DNA from: Otis tarda | Taxonomy: Eukaryota > Chordata > Aves > Otidiformes > Otididae | Direction: 5' to 3' | Assembly: GCA_026413225.1 (NCBI GenBank) | Contig: CM048554.1 | Location: forward strand, 70,052,463 to 70,116,462 | Length of the DNA: 64,000 bases | Shown: piece after piece, positions 1 to 11,941 of the stretch | Position numbering within the stretch: position 1 is the stretch's first letter | Layout of the letters: every line of letters starts with the position of its first letter | The notes under the pieces: model-generated | Told to the model about the DNA's origin: nothing | The model's database searches: none | The model's input: only the letters and a program-made list of their open reading frames with translations | Program-made: the position numbers and the translations under genes

Positions 1-1665
1 TACAAATTGGTGTGACATGAGCTTAGGAGAGTCCTGGAAAGTAAATACCTGCTAATACCTCATTATGAACTATTCGACATTTATTCGGATTGGTTTAAGC
101 TGAGAGGACAGCTGGTCTACAATAGTTTAAAGAAGGAAGCAAATACTACTAAATATCTCCAGGGTCTTCTCTGCTTCTTAAAGGTATTTGAGGGGTTGCT
201 CTCTGTTGTCTAATATTACTATATCTACCATGTAGAGGACTCAAGTCAGAGGCTCTCCTCAAAAAATTAGCCAGCCTCCTTCCTGGCTCTCAGTTCTATT
301 TACTGAAGATGCAGTTATTTTAACTTTGTACCATTAGGCTTTCATTTATTTTAATATTTGTCTTTGCTTTCTTTGTGTTTAAGAATAGAAGAACCATTTA
401 AAAGCTCTAAAGTGTAACAGAAATGTCTGACACTGGGTGTCACTTACAATAGCTGTCTAGTTATTGTAAAATCAATACAAGAAATCAGCTTTCCAGACTT
501 ACAATTTCATCATGGCCATATGTAAGGTCATACACTGAGGAAGAAAAAAAATGCAGTCTTATAAATAAGCACCTGTCTATTCCAGAGGTAATAATGGCTC
601 AGAGAAATTTAGAAGGTGTACAAATAAGCTGAACACACTAAGTTAAAATAATCCTTATGTGCATAAATGGAAAAATAGCACATAGGTTTAAGGAGATTAG
701 ATGATTTGCATTTGACTTGTTGCAACTGATTCTGGAAGACTTGTGTAGATTTGGTGTTCAGAGCAGTCAAGTGAGGGTATGAGTTGGGCAGAAACACACT
801 ATTAAGGTCCAAGGATTCTGTATTATAACAAATGTAGGGAATTATTTCAATAATAATCAATACAAATTTTACAGTATTAAAGGTACAGGTGATCTCTAAA
901 CATCATATTCTCTTTCTGTAGCTCTAGCATACACCATGGAAGGTGTCTAACACTTGGTAAGTGCAACAATTTGGAATTCAGTCTAATTAATATCAAGCTA
1001 AATCCTTGCAGCGTAACAAAAGACAACTTTGCAGTCTGCAAGGCTGGATTTAAGAACTGGAATAGCTCAATGTACGTTCGTTCTGTTTGTCCATACTCAA
1101 GCACTCAGTTTGCTGCGATATCCCAAAATTGCTCTCAATAGCAGCTGAGATTTAGACAAAAAGCAAAATCAGTTTTATTTGATGGAATTACAAATTTGAG
1201 AAAATAACTACTGAATATGGAAAACAGATGCAGAGTAATAATTCAGCTCATCAGCTACCTGCATTTGGATATTCCCAGGGTCCTCCTCTGTTCCACTCAG
1301 CTATGGACTGACAGGCAGAGTCACAGCCAGCTGAAGCCAGAAGTGATCCCTCAGAAGCAGCTGGAGCCACACTCCTCTGGGTCTGTCTCCTCTAAATTGG
1401 AATCTGTCACCTGGAGCAAGCCTTTTCCTCTGAAGTTCTAAACTAGCAGTGGGTTAGAGGGAGTGTTAAGGCACCCCCGATAAATGTCTGAATTCCATAG
1501 TCTTGATAAATAATTTAATTATCAATTTATGGGCCTGTTGTTGATGAAAAAAATGCCTGACACAGATCAGGCAGAACTGCTTTTGAAATGAAACCTCATG
1601 CTGGGTGATCTAGATAGAATTACGCACCTGACTTGATTTATTCAAGAGTGCAACTATATCCTTGC
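1..1665. other. Non-coding flank, nothing recognised
   Basis: AT-rich unique sequence left of the first CR1. Short frames on both strands show no recognisable protein, repeat or RNA. Confidence 0.6.
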
Positions 1666-2758
1666 TACCTGGACTTGTGCAAAGCTTTTGATACTGTCCT
1701 GCATGACATCCTTCTCTCTAAACTAGAGAGGCATGGGTTTGGACGGACCACTCGGTGGATAAGGAGTTGGCTGGATGGCCGCACTCAGAGAGTGGTGGTC
1801 AACGGCTCAGTGTCCAAGTGGAGACCGGTCACCAGTGGTGTCCCTCAGGGGTCCGTGTTGGGCCCGGCCCTGTCACATTGTCAGTGACATGGACACTGAG
1901 ATAGAGTGCACCCTCAGCAAGTTCGCCGACGACACCAAGCTGTGTGGTGCTGTCGACACGCTGGAAGGGAGGGATGCCATCCAGAGGGACCTGGACAGGC
2001 TGGAGAGGTGGGCCCGTGCCAACCTCATGAAGTTCAACCAGGCCAAGTACAAGGTCCTGCACCTGGGTCATGGCAATCCCAGGCACAGATACAGGCTGTG
2101 CGGGGAATGGATGGAGAGCAGCCCTGAGGAGAAGGACTTGGGAGTGCTGGTGGACGAGAAGCTCAACATAAGCCAGCAATGCGCCCTTGCAGCCCAGAAG
2201 GCCAACCGCATCCTGGGCTGCATCAAGAGAAGCGTGGCTAGCAGGTCGAGGGAGGTGATTCTCCCCCTCTACTCTGCCCTGGTGAGACCCCACCTGAGTA
2301 CTGTGTCCAGTTCTGGAGTCCCCAACACAAGAAGGACATGGACCAGTTGGAGAAGGTCCAGAGGAGGGCCACAAAGATGATCAGAGGGCTGGAGCACCTT
2401 TCCTATGAGGACAGGCTGAGAGAGTTAGGGCTGTTCAGCCTGGAGAAGAGGAGGCTCCAGGGAGACCTGATAGCGGTCTTCCAATACCTCAAGGGGGCCT
2501 ACAAGAAAGATGGGAAGAGGCTGTTGTGATAGGACAAGGGGTAATGGTTTTAAGATAGAGGGAGGTAGATTTAGATTGGATATTAGGTTGCCCAGAGAGA
2601 TGGTGGAAGCCCCATCCCTGGAAATGTTCAAGGCCAGGCTGGATGAGGCACTGAGCAACCTGATCTAGTCGAAGATGTCCCTGCTCCTTGCAGGGGGGTT
2701 GGACTAGGTGACCTTTGAAGGTCCCTTCCAACTCTAACCATTCTATGATTCTATGATT
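1666..2758 (+). mobile_element. CR1 LINE, 5'-truncated, reverse-transcriptase region to 3' end
   Basis: The copy starts at the LDLCKAFDT region of the CR1 reverse transcriptase. It runs through [18 protein letters not shown] (the catalytic FADD box, kept), and [22 protein letters not shown], and ends in CTATGATTCTATGATT. It is dead. About 5 bases are missing after GPAL relative to the copy at 56.9-58 kb, one base is missing near 2296 in the HLEYC region, and larger gaps lie near 2525 and 2588. The frame is therefore split into at least three pieces. The 5' truncation and lack of an obvious target-site duplication are usual for CR1. Confidence 0.93.
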
Positions 2759-4559
2759 TATATATTGGTTTGTGACAAAGCATTGAGTAATTTCTGAGTT
2801 TTCATAAATCTAAATATGCGAAGTTCCTGGAACACAAAATTCTAGAGAACTTGAAGCATTGCAGGGTTAAGAGATCTCATTACTAGCTTTAAATAGGGAC
2901 TAGTATCAAGACAAACTTGGGGAAAACTTTGGTCATCCCAGCTGTTTGGAGACAATCCCAGAAAAACAGAAGAGTGGTCTCTTCAGTCTGGTATACAAAA
3001 CTCCAGCCACTGGAAGTCAAGCCTAGAGAAATTTGTATTAAAAATGAAGTGCATATTAACTGTGAGGAGACTTAACCCCTTGACCAACTTTCAAACTGCC
3101 TTACTAGACTTTTCATCCCTGCAAGTTGTAAATTCTGGTAACAACCACAGCTATTAGACATGATGCAGGAAGTAATTCAGAGAAGTTCCATATCCTGGAT
3201 TATGCAAGAAATCACATGAGATGCTCACAACGGGCAAATCTAAACCAGGAAACTTAAAAGCATATCCCAGTTCCTGAGTGTGGGTTTGTACTTTGCCACA
3301 TCCAGAGTCTAATATGGGAAAAGATGCAGATATGCACAGAAAGGAAAATAAGCATGTAGTCCCTGGCTGGATAATCATGGGACTCACTTTCTGGACTGTA
3401 CTGCAGCAAGTGCCAGTGGGGAAGCATAGATGCATCCACTGTTCCTTTAATTCTATGCATCCATGTGTACATATTTCAAAATATTTCCCTTTCAGTGTGA
3501 CGGTGGTAAACATAACCCAGACCCTCTATGTATCACAAAATCCTTAACTAATCTTGTAATAGTTAAACAAGGCTTCTAATAGCATCTTCCTTCAGACCTT
3601 TGAAACTTTCTTGAGTGGCTGATCAGCGCTGCAGCCAGAGCTCAGAACATCCAGAGTCCAGACCCAGTGGAGGGTGCAGGAGCAGGCTGACTTGCTCACA
3701 CCACAGCTGGCTCAGCTGCTCTGCTAAAAAAAGGGCTATGGAGAGGAGACTCAGCACAACTTTCACTCCTTTAACTCCATCTCATTGTCTTTTGTCTCCC
3801 CCACCCTTAAATATACTCCTTCTTACATGTCAGCATTTAATTTCATCCTTTATAAATTTACCTAGAAGTTTCCATTCATAACAGCCCACAATAATAAAAA
3901 AAAATGCAAAGTCAAGAATTCAAAGGCTGTCTGAAAGAAACTTATTTCAACACTTTATTATATTGCAACACTATCTCTATTTGCATAATCATGTTATTTA
4001 TTTTTTTTTTTCCTAAAGAAGCTTTCCCTCTCTCAGTGCTCAAGACAAAGACTATTCAGGGACTGGCTCAAGGCTTTTTAATGAGTCTGCCGGATATATA
4101 AGATCTCTACTCGGTACTTTCTGGGAGGAATAGCAATGAGTTGTCCTTCTAGCATCTCAATTTACCAAATATGGAGGCAATTAAAGAGATTAGTTTCTTA
4201 TATTGGGTGTTTAAAGCCCTAATGATTGATGTTGGGCATAAGAAGGTATGAGTGAAGCAAGGGGTGGGCACTTGAGAAGGGAAGTAAGTAGATGGATGTG
4301 AAGTTTGAACAGAGTTAGATGAGAAATTCAGAGGGATGGATGGAATAGGATTGTTGAGCAAATAAAGTAGAAGCTGGGTACAAAACTGGTGGGGGGAACA
4401 AGCAGGTTCAAAACCTGTAGCTCTCCCACAAATGCACATAGGGCAGTTTTCCTGGTTTTTTTTTTTTTTCATTTAAAGGGTGCTTTTCTTCCGTGTTGCA
4501 CAGGCTGCCATTGCTCAGCCCCTGCTCTCTGCTGGGAGTCAGAGGTGACCCAGGTGGTT
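2759..4559. other. Non-coding flank, nothing recognised
   Basis: Unique sequence between a CR1 and the CpG island. A GGTTCAAAACC at 4406-4416 resembles a tRNA B-box, but no acceptor, D or anticodon arms fit around it. Confidence 0.55.
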
Positions 4560-5310
4560 GCGAGGAAAACCTTGGCTCCTTGGCGTATTGGGCAGCTGTC
4601 TCCGGGTGGCTGCCGGGCCACGGCGCTGCTGCTGGGGAACCGGGGGTGTGCAGGAGCTACAGCTGTGCTGGAGAGCAAGGAGTAACGTTATTGTGGATAA
4701 GCCGCTTATTTAGCTGGCCAGATGGACACCAGTGCGTCCCGTGCAGAAGGCGCCTCTGAGGGGAGGCGGCTCTCCGCCGGCTGCTGCAGCTCAGCAGGAG
4801 CTGCCCGAGAGGGTGTGGTGGGGGAAAAGGGCGGCACATTTCACACCAGTTTCCCCCATGCTTTTGAGGACACTGGGCCTCCTGGAGCCTGCGAGCCCTT
4901 CGAAGGAGCAGAGGCCGGGACAGCAGAGGTGGGAGGGGTCGGGGCGGGAGGGACTGGACGCAGCCACCGAAGCCGAGACCTGGCCGGAGCGAGCGGGCGG
5001 GCGAGGGCGCCCTCTGCCGGCTCCCGCCCGGAGCCCCCGGAGAGGGCCCGTTCTTGTCCAACCGGCGCCGGGCGGCCGGGGCGTTGGCACAGCTCCCCCT
5101 CTTTTTCACGTTGCTGTTCATACCGAAGGAGGCCCAAACTCGGCCATTTCCGATGGGGTGAGGCACGGCTTTGGGGAAGGCCAAGGCTCGGCCATGTGCC
5201 TGACGCGGGCTCGGGCGCCATCTTGTGCCCACCTGCCGCCGACACGGCCAGGGGCCGGCCGGCCTGCCTGTCAGCCTGGCGGCTGTGGAGCCTTCGAGCA
5301 AAAGGTGCTC
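4560..5310. promoter_or_regulatory. CpG island, probable promoter of an unassigned transcript
   Basis: This is the only unique-sequence block in the window with strong GC and CpG content; the other CpG-rich stretches lie inside LTRs. It contains a GC box (GGGGCGGGAG at 4941-4950) and two YY1-like sites on the minus strand: CAAGATGGCGCC at about 5216-5226 and CGGAAATGGCCG, which also has an ETS-like GGAA core, at 5141-5152. Such ATGGC elements are typical of TATA-less CpG-island promoters near the start site. Long frames on both strands are what GC-rich DNA gives by chance and none was recognised. It lies about 6 kb beyond the PKIB 3' end. In mammals FABP7 lies downstream of PKIB on the same strand, so a start site for a neighbour or an lncRNA is possible, but I found no FABP7 exon here. 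Confidence 0.6.
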
Positions 5311-7434
5311 CCGTCTCCTTAGGAAACTCAGTGCACTATTAGAAAACTACTTCTGGAATAGTGCTAGGGGTTAACAGCAGTTTACATGTTCCTTCTTTTT
5401 CTTTACGCTGCTGATATGTCATTTACAAATGTGCCCAAGAGATCTGGGAAAAAAAAATAAAATGCATAGGAAGGTTCAACCAGTCTCTCACAGATTAGCT
5501 TTTCTGTATGTTGTATGATAAGCACTGGATTTACAGCATCAGTTACTGCACAGCAGAGTCCCAGGAATAAAGCACTGGTAAGGATTGTCTAAATCTTCAC
5601 ATCAGGGCTGTCTACATGGCAGCCAATTGCTGAATATATGTTTAATCCAGAAAAACCCACAGCACCCACGCTTTGTATCAACAACCAAAACCACCGTTTT
5701 TCCGTCAAATGTAAATCTTGCATTAAAATCCAGAGATTTGGTGTTAGGACACGGCACAGAACGGAGAGGACTGATGGCCTTCAGGCCTCCTGTCACTCTT
5801 GTTCGTGTCTTGGAATACGAACTCATCCCCACTGGGCTGAACAGGGAAATAAACCAAAATAACAAAATAAAATAACAGCTCTCAGCATTTTTTGCTAGTT
5901 ACTATCTGAAGCAGAACAGCTTCAGGTGGGGAAGATGAAACGGAGTTCTCCCAAAAAAAGGTCAAACCCAGTCATCTACGGCAGTATTCACACCCTAGCC
6001 CAAATCGCAGAGCAGGCATCTAAAGCTGGGTAGGCTGCAAGTCAGACTTAGACACCTGTTTTCTGACAGAGTTTACAGGTTGAAAATGCTTTTGGCTAAT
6101 TCACCCCTCAGTGCCAAAGCCCAGCACCTTTCCTTTGGCCAGGCACTGTGAGGGTTTCCACCAAGAGGTCTGGGCCTCCAAACCAGAGGCAACATGCTCC
6201 TGCTGACTGGGTGAAGAAGTACACTGCAAGGGGCAGCGGGAACGCGCACCACATATCTCTGAATGGCAGCCCTGTGGAGGGGGAAAGCTTCAGCTGGCAT
6301 TGTTTTCCCAAGCTTACATCAGCCATTGGAGCAGCGTACTCAGCAACACGTGATGTCTCCTGTTTGCGATCACTCAACTTTCTGAATACGCAGACACCAA
6401 GGTACTGGACTCTTAGTGAAACCCGTGAAACCCGTGAAATGAACATCTCAGATTAGTTGGAGACCTCTCAGCAGGCAAGCTTGCACCCTCTTTGCACTTC
6501 TGCTCTCGAGCAGCTGCCTTCCAGGTGATTTTGAAGTCTCTCAATCTGTCTCCCTTCAGTTAGTTGCACAAACTACCTGGCAGGCCAAGGATCCCACTAG
6601 ATGGCAGGACAGTTTAAGCCCTTGCTGTTTCTACCCAAACCATTTTAAAGCAAGTGTCCTGGAACCCCACTGGCCTGTGCTGTGTGGATCCTGGGGAATC
6701 CACGTGCACCAAGGTGGGTCTGCAGCTTATCCTCGCTGAGCACAGCAAATATAACCTGTGCCAAATCAGTGGAGAAATCCATGCAGAAATCTCTGTTCAA
6801 TTCCTTTTCATGGGCTTTATCACATATAGAGCACCAGCAGACAGAGAAGAGGAATATGAACTAGTCCTGAGTTCTTGATTTGCTAAATCTTGAAGTATTC
6901 CTATTTATGTGTGATATACATAAAGGATATTTGGAATACTGATGGTAAAGTGTAGTTTAAAACTCTTCTAGCCACTGCTCTGTTGTCATTTTTAACTAAT
7001 GCAAATGCAGTTATGTTATTTTGTATGATTACCATTGCATGAAAGCTGCACAATAGAGAAGTGGCCACTGTGAGTCAGAATGTAGGTCCACGTAACTAAA
7101 TATGAAGTCTTGGATAGTGCAAACATATATGACATTTCCACTGACTAACCTCCTTGCCTCCAAGCATTTGTGTTTGTGGACTTTCTGAGTTGGGAGAAAT
7201 TTTTCGTGTAACTCATTACTTTAGTTTAAGTTACATACAATTCACACTGTAGTTAATACAAAATCGATTGTCTCCAGTGACAACTAGATCTGGCCTGTAC
7301 ATTGTTGTGCTATCACTGATTTGTAAATTTCTTTTAAAATACACCACTTTGTGAACTGCTTTGCTTTGCCCCTCATTTCATCCATCCAAGCTTAGCCTAT
7401 GCAGTATTACACCAGAATGATATTATATGGCACA
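5311..7434. other. Non-coding flank right of the CpG island
   Basis: Unique sequence. A stretch at about 5585-5875 is open on both strands but matches nothing I recognise, and the open frames are of chance length. Confidence 0.55.
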
Positions 7435-8210
7435 GATCACAGAATCATAGAATCATTAAGATTAGAAAAGACCTCTGAGATCATCAAGTCCAACCATCAA
7501 CCTAACACCACCATGTTCACTAAACCATGCCCCGAAGTGACACGTCTACATGTTTTTTAAACAGCTCCAGGGATGGTGACTCCACCACCTCCCTGGGCAG
7601 CCTGTTCCAATGCTTGACCACTCTTTCAGTAAGGAAATGTTTCCTAATATCCAACCTAAATATCCTCTGCCACAACTTGAGGCCATTCCTCTTGTCCTAT
7701 CGCTAGTTACTTGGGAGAAGAAACACACACTCATCCCACTACAACCTCCTTTTATATAGTTGTAGAGAGCAATGAGGTCTCCCCTCAGCCTTCTCTTCTC
7801 CAGACTAAACAATCCCAGTTGCTTCAGCTGTTCCTCTTAAGACTTGTGCTCCAGACCCTTCACCAACTTCATTGCCCTTCTCTGGATACACTCCAGCAAC
7901 TCAACATCCTTCTTGTACTGAGGGGCCCAAAACTGAACACAGTATTCAAGATGCAGCCTCACCAGCGCCGAGCATAGGGGCATGATCACTCCCGTTGGCC
8001 ACACCGTTCCTGATACAAGCCAGGATGCTATGGGCCTTCTTGGCCACCTGGGTACACTGCTGGCTCATGTTCAGCCAGCTGTCAACCAACACCCCCAGGT
8101 CCTTGTCTGTCAGGCAGCTTTCCAGCCACCCTTTCCCAAGCCTGCAGTGTTGCATGGAGTTTTTGTGAGAAAAGTACAGGGCTCAGCACTTGGCCTTGTT
8201 AAACCTCATA
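7435..8210 (-). mobile_element. CR1 LINE fragment, older subfamily, 5'-truncated
   Basis: On the plus strand it begins with the inverted CR1 3' end (ATCACAGAATCATAGAATCAT) and reads back through the C-terminal part of the CR1 ORF2. Recognisable pieces on the minus strand are [26 protein letters not shown] and [20 protein letters not shown]. It differs clearly from the other copies in this window in both protein and 3' UTR, and has stops and frameshifts, so it is probably an older subfamily. The 5' breakpoint is near a short repeated ATATTGATAAA sequence at about 8208-8236. Confidence 0.88.
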
Positions 8211-8739
8211 TTGATAAACCTTATATTGATAAAGGTATTAAACAAGATGGAGATAGCTGTATGAGGAATGATAGCAAGTAAGCTTCATTTTAAAAAGTGC
8301 TTAATTACTTCTCTTAATCTCTTTTAAATGAGAACATTCTAATAATCAGTCCCCTGCCTCAAAACCTATTTAGTCCTTTATGGCCTTCCAGATAACAGAT
8401 TGAACTTTCCTGGTTTATAGCAACAAAAGATGTGCCTCAGCATGTTCATCCACCCCTTACCTGAAGCTTCTGATCAAGGGCTGACCCAAAGAAAATTACC
8501 TTCTTAATGACATCTGGAAAAGATTGAGGCCAATTTTCTGTATATTCAAAGTACCTAAATTGTTCTATACATGCACAAAGAAGTTACAAGGGTATTTCCT
8601 GGTTTTTTGTTTGTTTTTTTTTTTAATATGTAGAATGGCTAGGAATGAATAATTGCTTCATTAAGTTCTAAAATTTGGAGACAACAAAGCTACCTTTTTT
8701 TCTTGGTACTAAAATGAATTTATTTGCTCTATAAAAGCC

Positions 8740-9060
8740 CAAGTTAGTGCTGTAAGCTGATTAAAAAGATGCTATTACCTGTGCCACACTTGCTGGAATG
8801 GAAATTGGGATTAATGCATTATAATACCAGATTAGCCTTAATAGAAATTTGCTGCTGTAATTTATCAAGGTAATTAAGTATGTACCTAATTTTAGGCACT
8901 AAGTAGTTCTATTGACTTCTGTGAAACTAGTCTGCATTTAAACTTAAGCATATTTTAAAATACTGTGCTGATTCAGGGCCATAACTTTGTTGCCCTGTGG
9001 ATTAAGAAAATGCACTGTCATCAATTACCCGTTATCTGAACTAATGGGAAGGTGGTATAG
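8740..9060. promoter_or_regulatory. Candidate conserved non-coding element or enhancer (tentative)
   Basis: The block is AT-rich but complex, dense in homeodomain-type TAAT cores (GGGATTAATGCATTATAAT, GGTAATTAAG), a TEAD-like GGAATG and a GATTAGCC motif. It has no homopolymers or repeat similarity. This composition resembles vertebrate developmental enhancers, but conservation cannot be seen from one sequence. Confidence 0.25.
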
Positions 9061-11135
9061 CCTGGTTAATGGTTGAAACTGGATAAACCGGCTCAGTGAG
9101 AAACGTATTCAGAAGCATTTAATTTGCTCTATACAGGCTCAGCCAAAGTTCAGTATAACTATTACCTATCTTCAAGATACTAACAAGAAAATGAATCAGA
9201 ACTTTCCCAACTTCAGCTGTACTTAAGACAGTAATCCCGCCTAAACACCAGACTACCGGACAGCATGGCATAGAGACCCCCAGACAGCTCTAAAGGGGCT
9301 AGCTTCTCTCTGGCTGAGTCAAGCGTAATACACAGGTAATAAATTCTTATGGAGCAAAGTTTATACAGCACCATCTCTCCCACACCAACCAGTGTTTGTG
9401 GTTCTGTTTATACTGGTCAGAAATATGCCGCTGGCTCAGAACTGGAAAGGTTTATTTGACAAAATCCAGGGCATAACGAAATATTCCTCCTCTATACCTG
9501 AACTAACTACAAAGTTATGCAGCCTAGACTAATAATTGTTTATACACAAACTGTACATGCATGTGGCAGAGTATTTCTGCATCTGTACCTTCGTTAATCT
9601 GCAATTGGATAATACACAGGCAAATAAGGACTGTATAATGTGACTCATATTGTAGATGAAAATTGTTTATCCTGCTTTTAACTGAGTTGCACTTTAAATC
9701 TTTACTTTTAAGTAAAGACTTTTTACTTTAAGTCTTTACTTTTTAGGCATTTTTAAAAAATTTCTGATAAATTCTTCTTTCTAATCAGCACTTTCTCAAT
9801 TATAGGTCCATACAGCTCAAGTAGAAAGTAAGCACCATTTTTCCAGTGTTGAGGATTCTGACTAGTTCTAAGCTGTACATCTGTGAGCAGTTAACTCCAC
9901 GTATGTATATAGCTCTGGAATGTTTTTTACACAGAGTTTAGCACATGAATAATTTGCTAAATTCAGCTGGTTCATAATTGGTGTTTTAATAGTAAAAAAC
10001 TACAAAGCATCTTAGGCTAACAAGATCCTTACTTTAAGTATCTATTCTTGTAACTCAAATTTCAGTTTCTGTATTCTGTAAGAGAAGAATCTAAATATAT
10101 CCAGTGCTGCCACTGTGAGAGGAGAATTCAATATAGGCCATGACCCAGAAGAGCACTTTAGCATGTGCTCCACTTAAAGCATATAAGGAATTCTGTTTCA
10201 GTAATACTCAGCTACTTGATTTCCATGGGATCATTTTAACTTTTAAAAATGGAACAATTTTATGTAGTGTGATGGTATAAAGGAGGTATATACGAGAACG
10301 AGACTGCAACCCAGAACAAGAGTGTGTACTGAAAATACAGTTAGCTCCGAGTCCCACTCCACTGTGGTTTTGAACTCTGGTCCTCCAGTGTCAGCTAGTT
10401 CAGTCTCTCAGACTTTTTAAAGCCACCTGTTTTGCTCCAGTGGAGTAAGTTATTTTACCTTTCTAAACCTGAAAGTAATTCTGGGATGTTGCACTTGTTA
10501 AATTAATACAGGTAAGCGGAGGGAACTAAGTGTCAGTTCAGTTGGATGAAACTGAATGCTTTACTGAATGGTCCCCAAAAGACAGTGCATGAGTAAACAC
10601 ACACTAGGAATGGCAGGTGTGCAGAGAGGCCTCTTACAAGCTCTCTGCCAGCTATAAAATACACAACTATTTTATAGATGGAATACCAGTCCAATGTGGA
10701 ATGTACCGATCAGAGACACTTCCTCCATCTGGCTACGGCCCAGCAGAGAGATTGTGTGGGCAAATAAAAGCTTCTGATTGTTAGGGTTGGTTGGTATCAA
10801 GAAGTACCTAAAAGGCTGCTGCCCTAGGCGTGTCTGTACCTGAATCTTAGGTCTCCTACAATAAGGGACTGAATGCTAAGTATTTTCTTGAGCATGACCT
10901 CCGTAACAAAACAGTGCCTTTAAGTAGAGAAAAACATTTGCTTAAAAATCTTTGTAAAAATCATAATGATTGAAACATCTTCATCATCAGCAAATAATAA
11001 AGCAAAAACCAGATGAAATAAAAGATGTACTACAAGGTTTTAAGTCTTGTCATATAGGAGAAACATCAAAGAATTAACAGAAAACAGAATAGATTATAGC
11101 TATTTAATTTCCACAGTAAGATTAAACAATTTTAA
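9061..11135. other. Downstream flank of PKIB, nothing recognised
   Basis: AT-rich unique sequence between the tentative enhancer-like block and the candidate PKIB poly(A) site. Apart from the TCTTTACTT cluster no structure was found. Confidence 0.55.
9694..9745. repeat. Cluster of TCTTTACTT repeats with an inverted copy
   Basis: TCTTTACTT at 9699-9707 is followed after two bases by its reverse complement AAGTAAAGA (9710-9718), then by further TTTACTTTAAG and TCTTTACTTTT copies. It is low-complexity AT sequence able to fold on itself. Confidence 0.7.
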
Positions 11136-11855
11136 TCACTTACAAACATGGCTACTTTATTTTAGATACACATGAACAGCTACATATTCAGCCTGAAAAC
11201 AGAAATTACAGAAGTGGCAAGACTGCTAAGAATGGGAGAACTGAGATGATCTGCCATAATCAAATAGAGTTTTAAAAGAGATTGAAAACAAACACGGGTG
11301 TTTACAAAACCTTTTAGAGACAGGAGGAGGAGAGAAAAATTTTTTTTTTTTTTTTTATTTCTCACACTCATCTACATATGCCTAATGAGAACAAAAATCT
11401 CAGGAGATAAATTACAGATAATGTCTGTAATCTAATATATACTTAATGTAATCTTAAGGTGGAGAGAATGAATACACCTCTATGTCAGAGAGAAAGAAGC
11501 TATTTTGGGAAATTAAGAAACAGGATTTTTATTTTGAAGCAATCATTAGTTGGTGGTACATCTGCTTGGTGTACTAATGGAAACTGTCAAAGATTAGTTA
11601 GAATGAATACTATAACCATGAGAAAACCCAAAACAAGAGATAGATTCTTTAGTTCTCTTCTCATTTGGATGTGTAGAACATTGATTTTGAAGGATGACAG
11701 TAGAAAAAACAGTTCCACTTTAATGTCATCTAGGTACAAGTGTGTTGTGAAATCTTGTCTGTGCTGCTAAAGTTGCTATCACACTTCAGAAGAGGTGACA
11801 CAGGGAAACTGGAAAGTCTGTCGATGGGTTTCATTGATCCAGCAGTTCTTAGGTG
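11136..11855 (-). other. PKIB: Putative PKIB 3' UTR
   Basis: The stretch follows the TAA on the minus strand and is AT-rich, with no continuing frame. An AATAAA on the minus strand (TTTATT at 11156-11161) is followed by AGTAGCC and a T/G-rich run, a plausible cleavage context about 700 bases after the stop. A second AATAAA lies inside a genomic A-tract at 11354-11359. A 20-base T run on the plus strand at about 11339-11356 is an internal A-tract on the transcript. The true end needs RNA evidence. Confidence 0.4.
11156..11161 (-). terminator. Candidate PKIB poly(A) signal (AATAAA)
   Basis: TTTATT on the plus strand reads AATAAA on the minus strand, about 700 bases past the PKIB stop. It is one of at least two candidates; the other sits in an A-tract at 11354-11359. 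Confidence 0.35.
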
Positions 11856-11941
11856 TTAGGAATCATTGCTTTTTCCTTCCGCCTCTTGACTTTCCAACAA
11901 GGCTTTGGATGACGGCACTTCTCCACCTTCTGCTCCTTCAT
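11856..11941 (-). CDS. PKIB: PKIB terminal coding exon (residues 50-77 and stop)
   Basis: A pyrimidine-rich acceptor (CTTGTCTTTAG, AG at 11943-11942) precedes an exon starting AT. Joined to the lone G left by the upstream exon this makes an Asp codon, after which the frame reads EGAEGGEVPSSK, then ALLESQEAEGKSNDS and TAA at 11858-11856. The acidic, low-complexity C-terminus and the SVSE-DEGAEGG junction fit the poorly conserved tail of PKI proteins. Combined with the exon at 17.7 kb the product is 77 residues, within the family's usual 75-78. The matching phase, the acceptor and the stop at the expected length together support the pairing. The tail itself is too diverged to identify alone. 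Confidence 0.87.

Noticed and set aside
1829-2374. 181-codon minus-strand frame over the CR1, with similar antisense frames at 50289-50714 and 57350-57814 (+)
   Set aside because: These are antisense shadows of the CR1 reverse-transcriptase reading frame.
4404-4420. tRNA-like B-box (GGTTCAAAACC with short stem)
   Set aside because: No acceptor stem, D-arm or anticodon arm can be placed at the right distances.
1-5310. FABP7 exons expected downstream of PKIB by synteny
   Set aside because: I looked on the minus strand for FABP-like exons and saw none. The gene, if syntenic, must lie left of the window.
4657-5342. Long overlapping frames of about 200 codons on both strands of the CpG island
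   Set aside because: High GC removes stop codons in all frames. The translations are proline/arginine/glycine/alanine-rich with no domain, and both strands are equally open.
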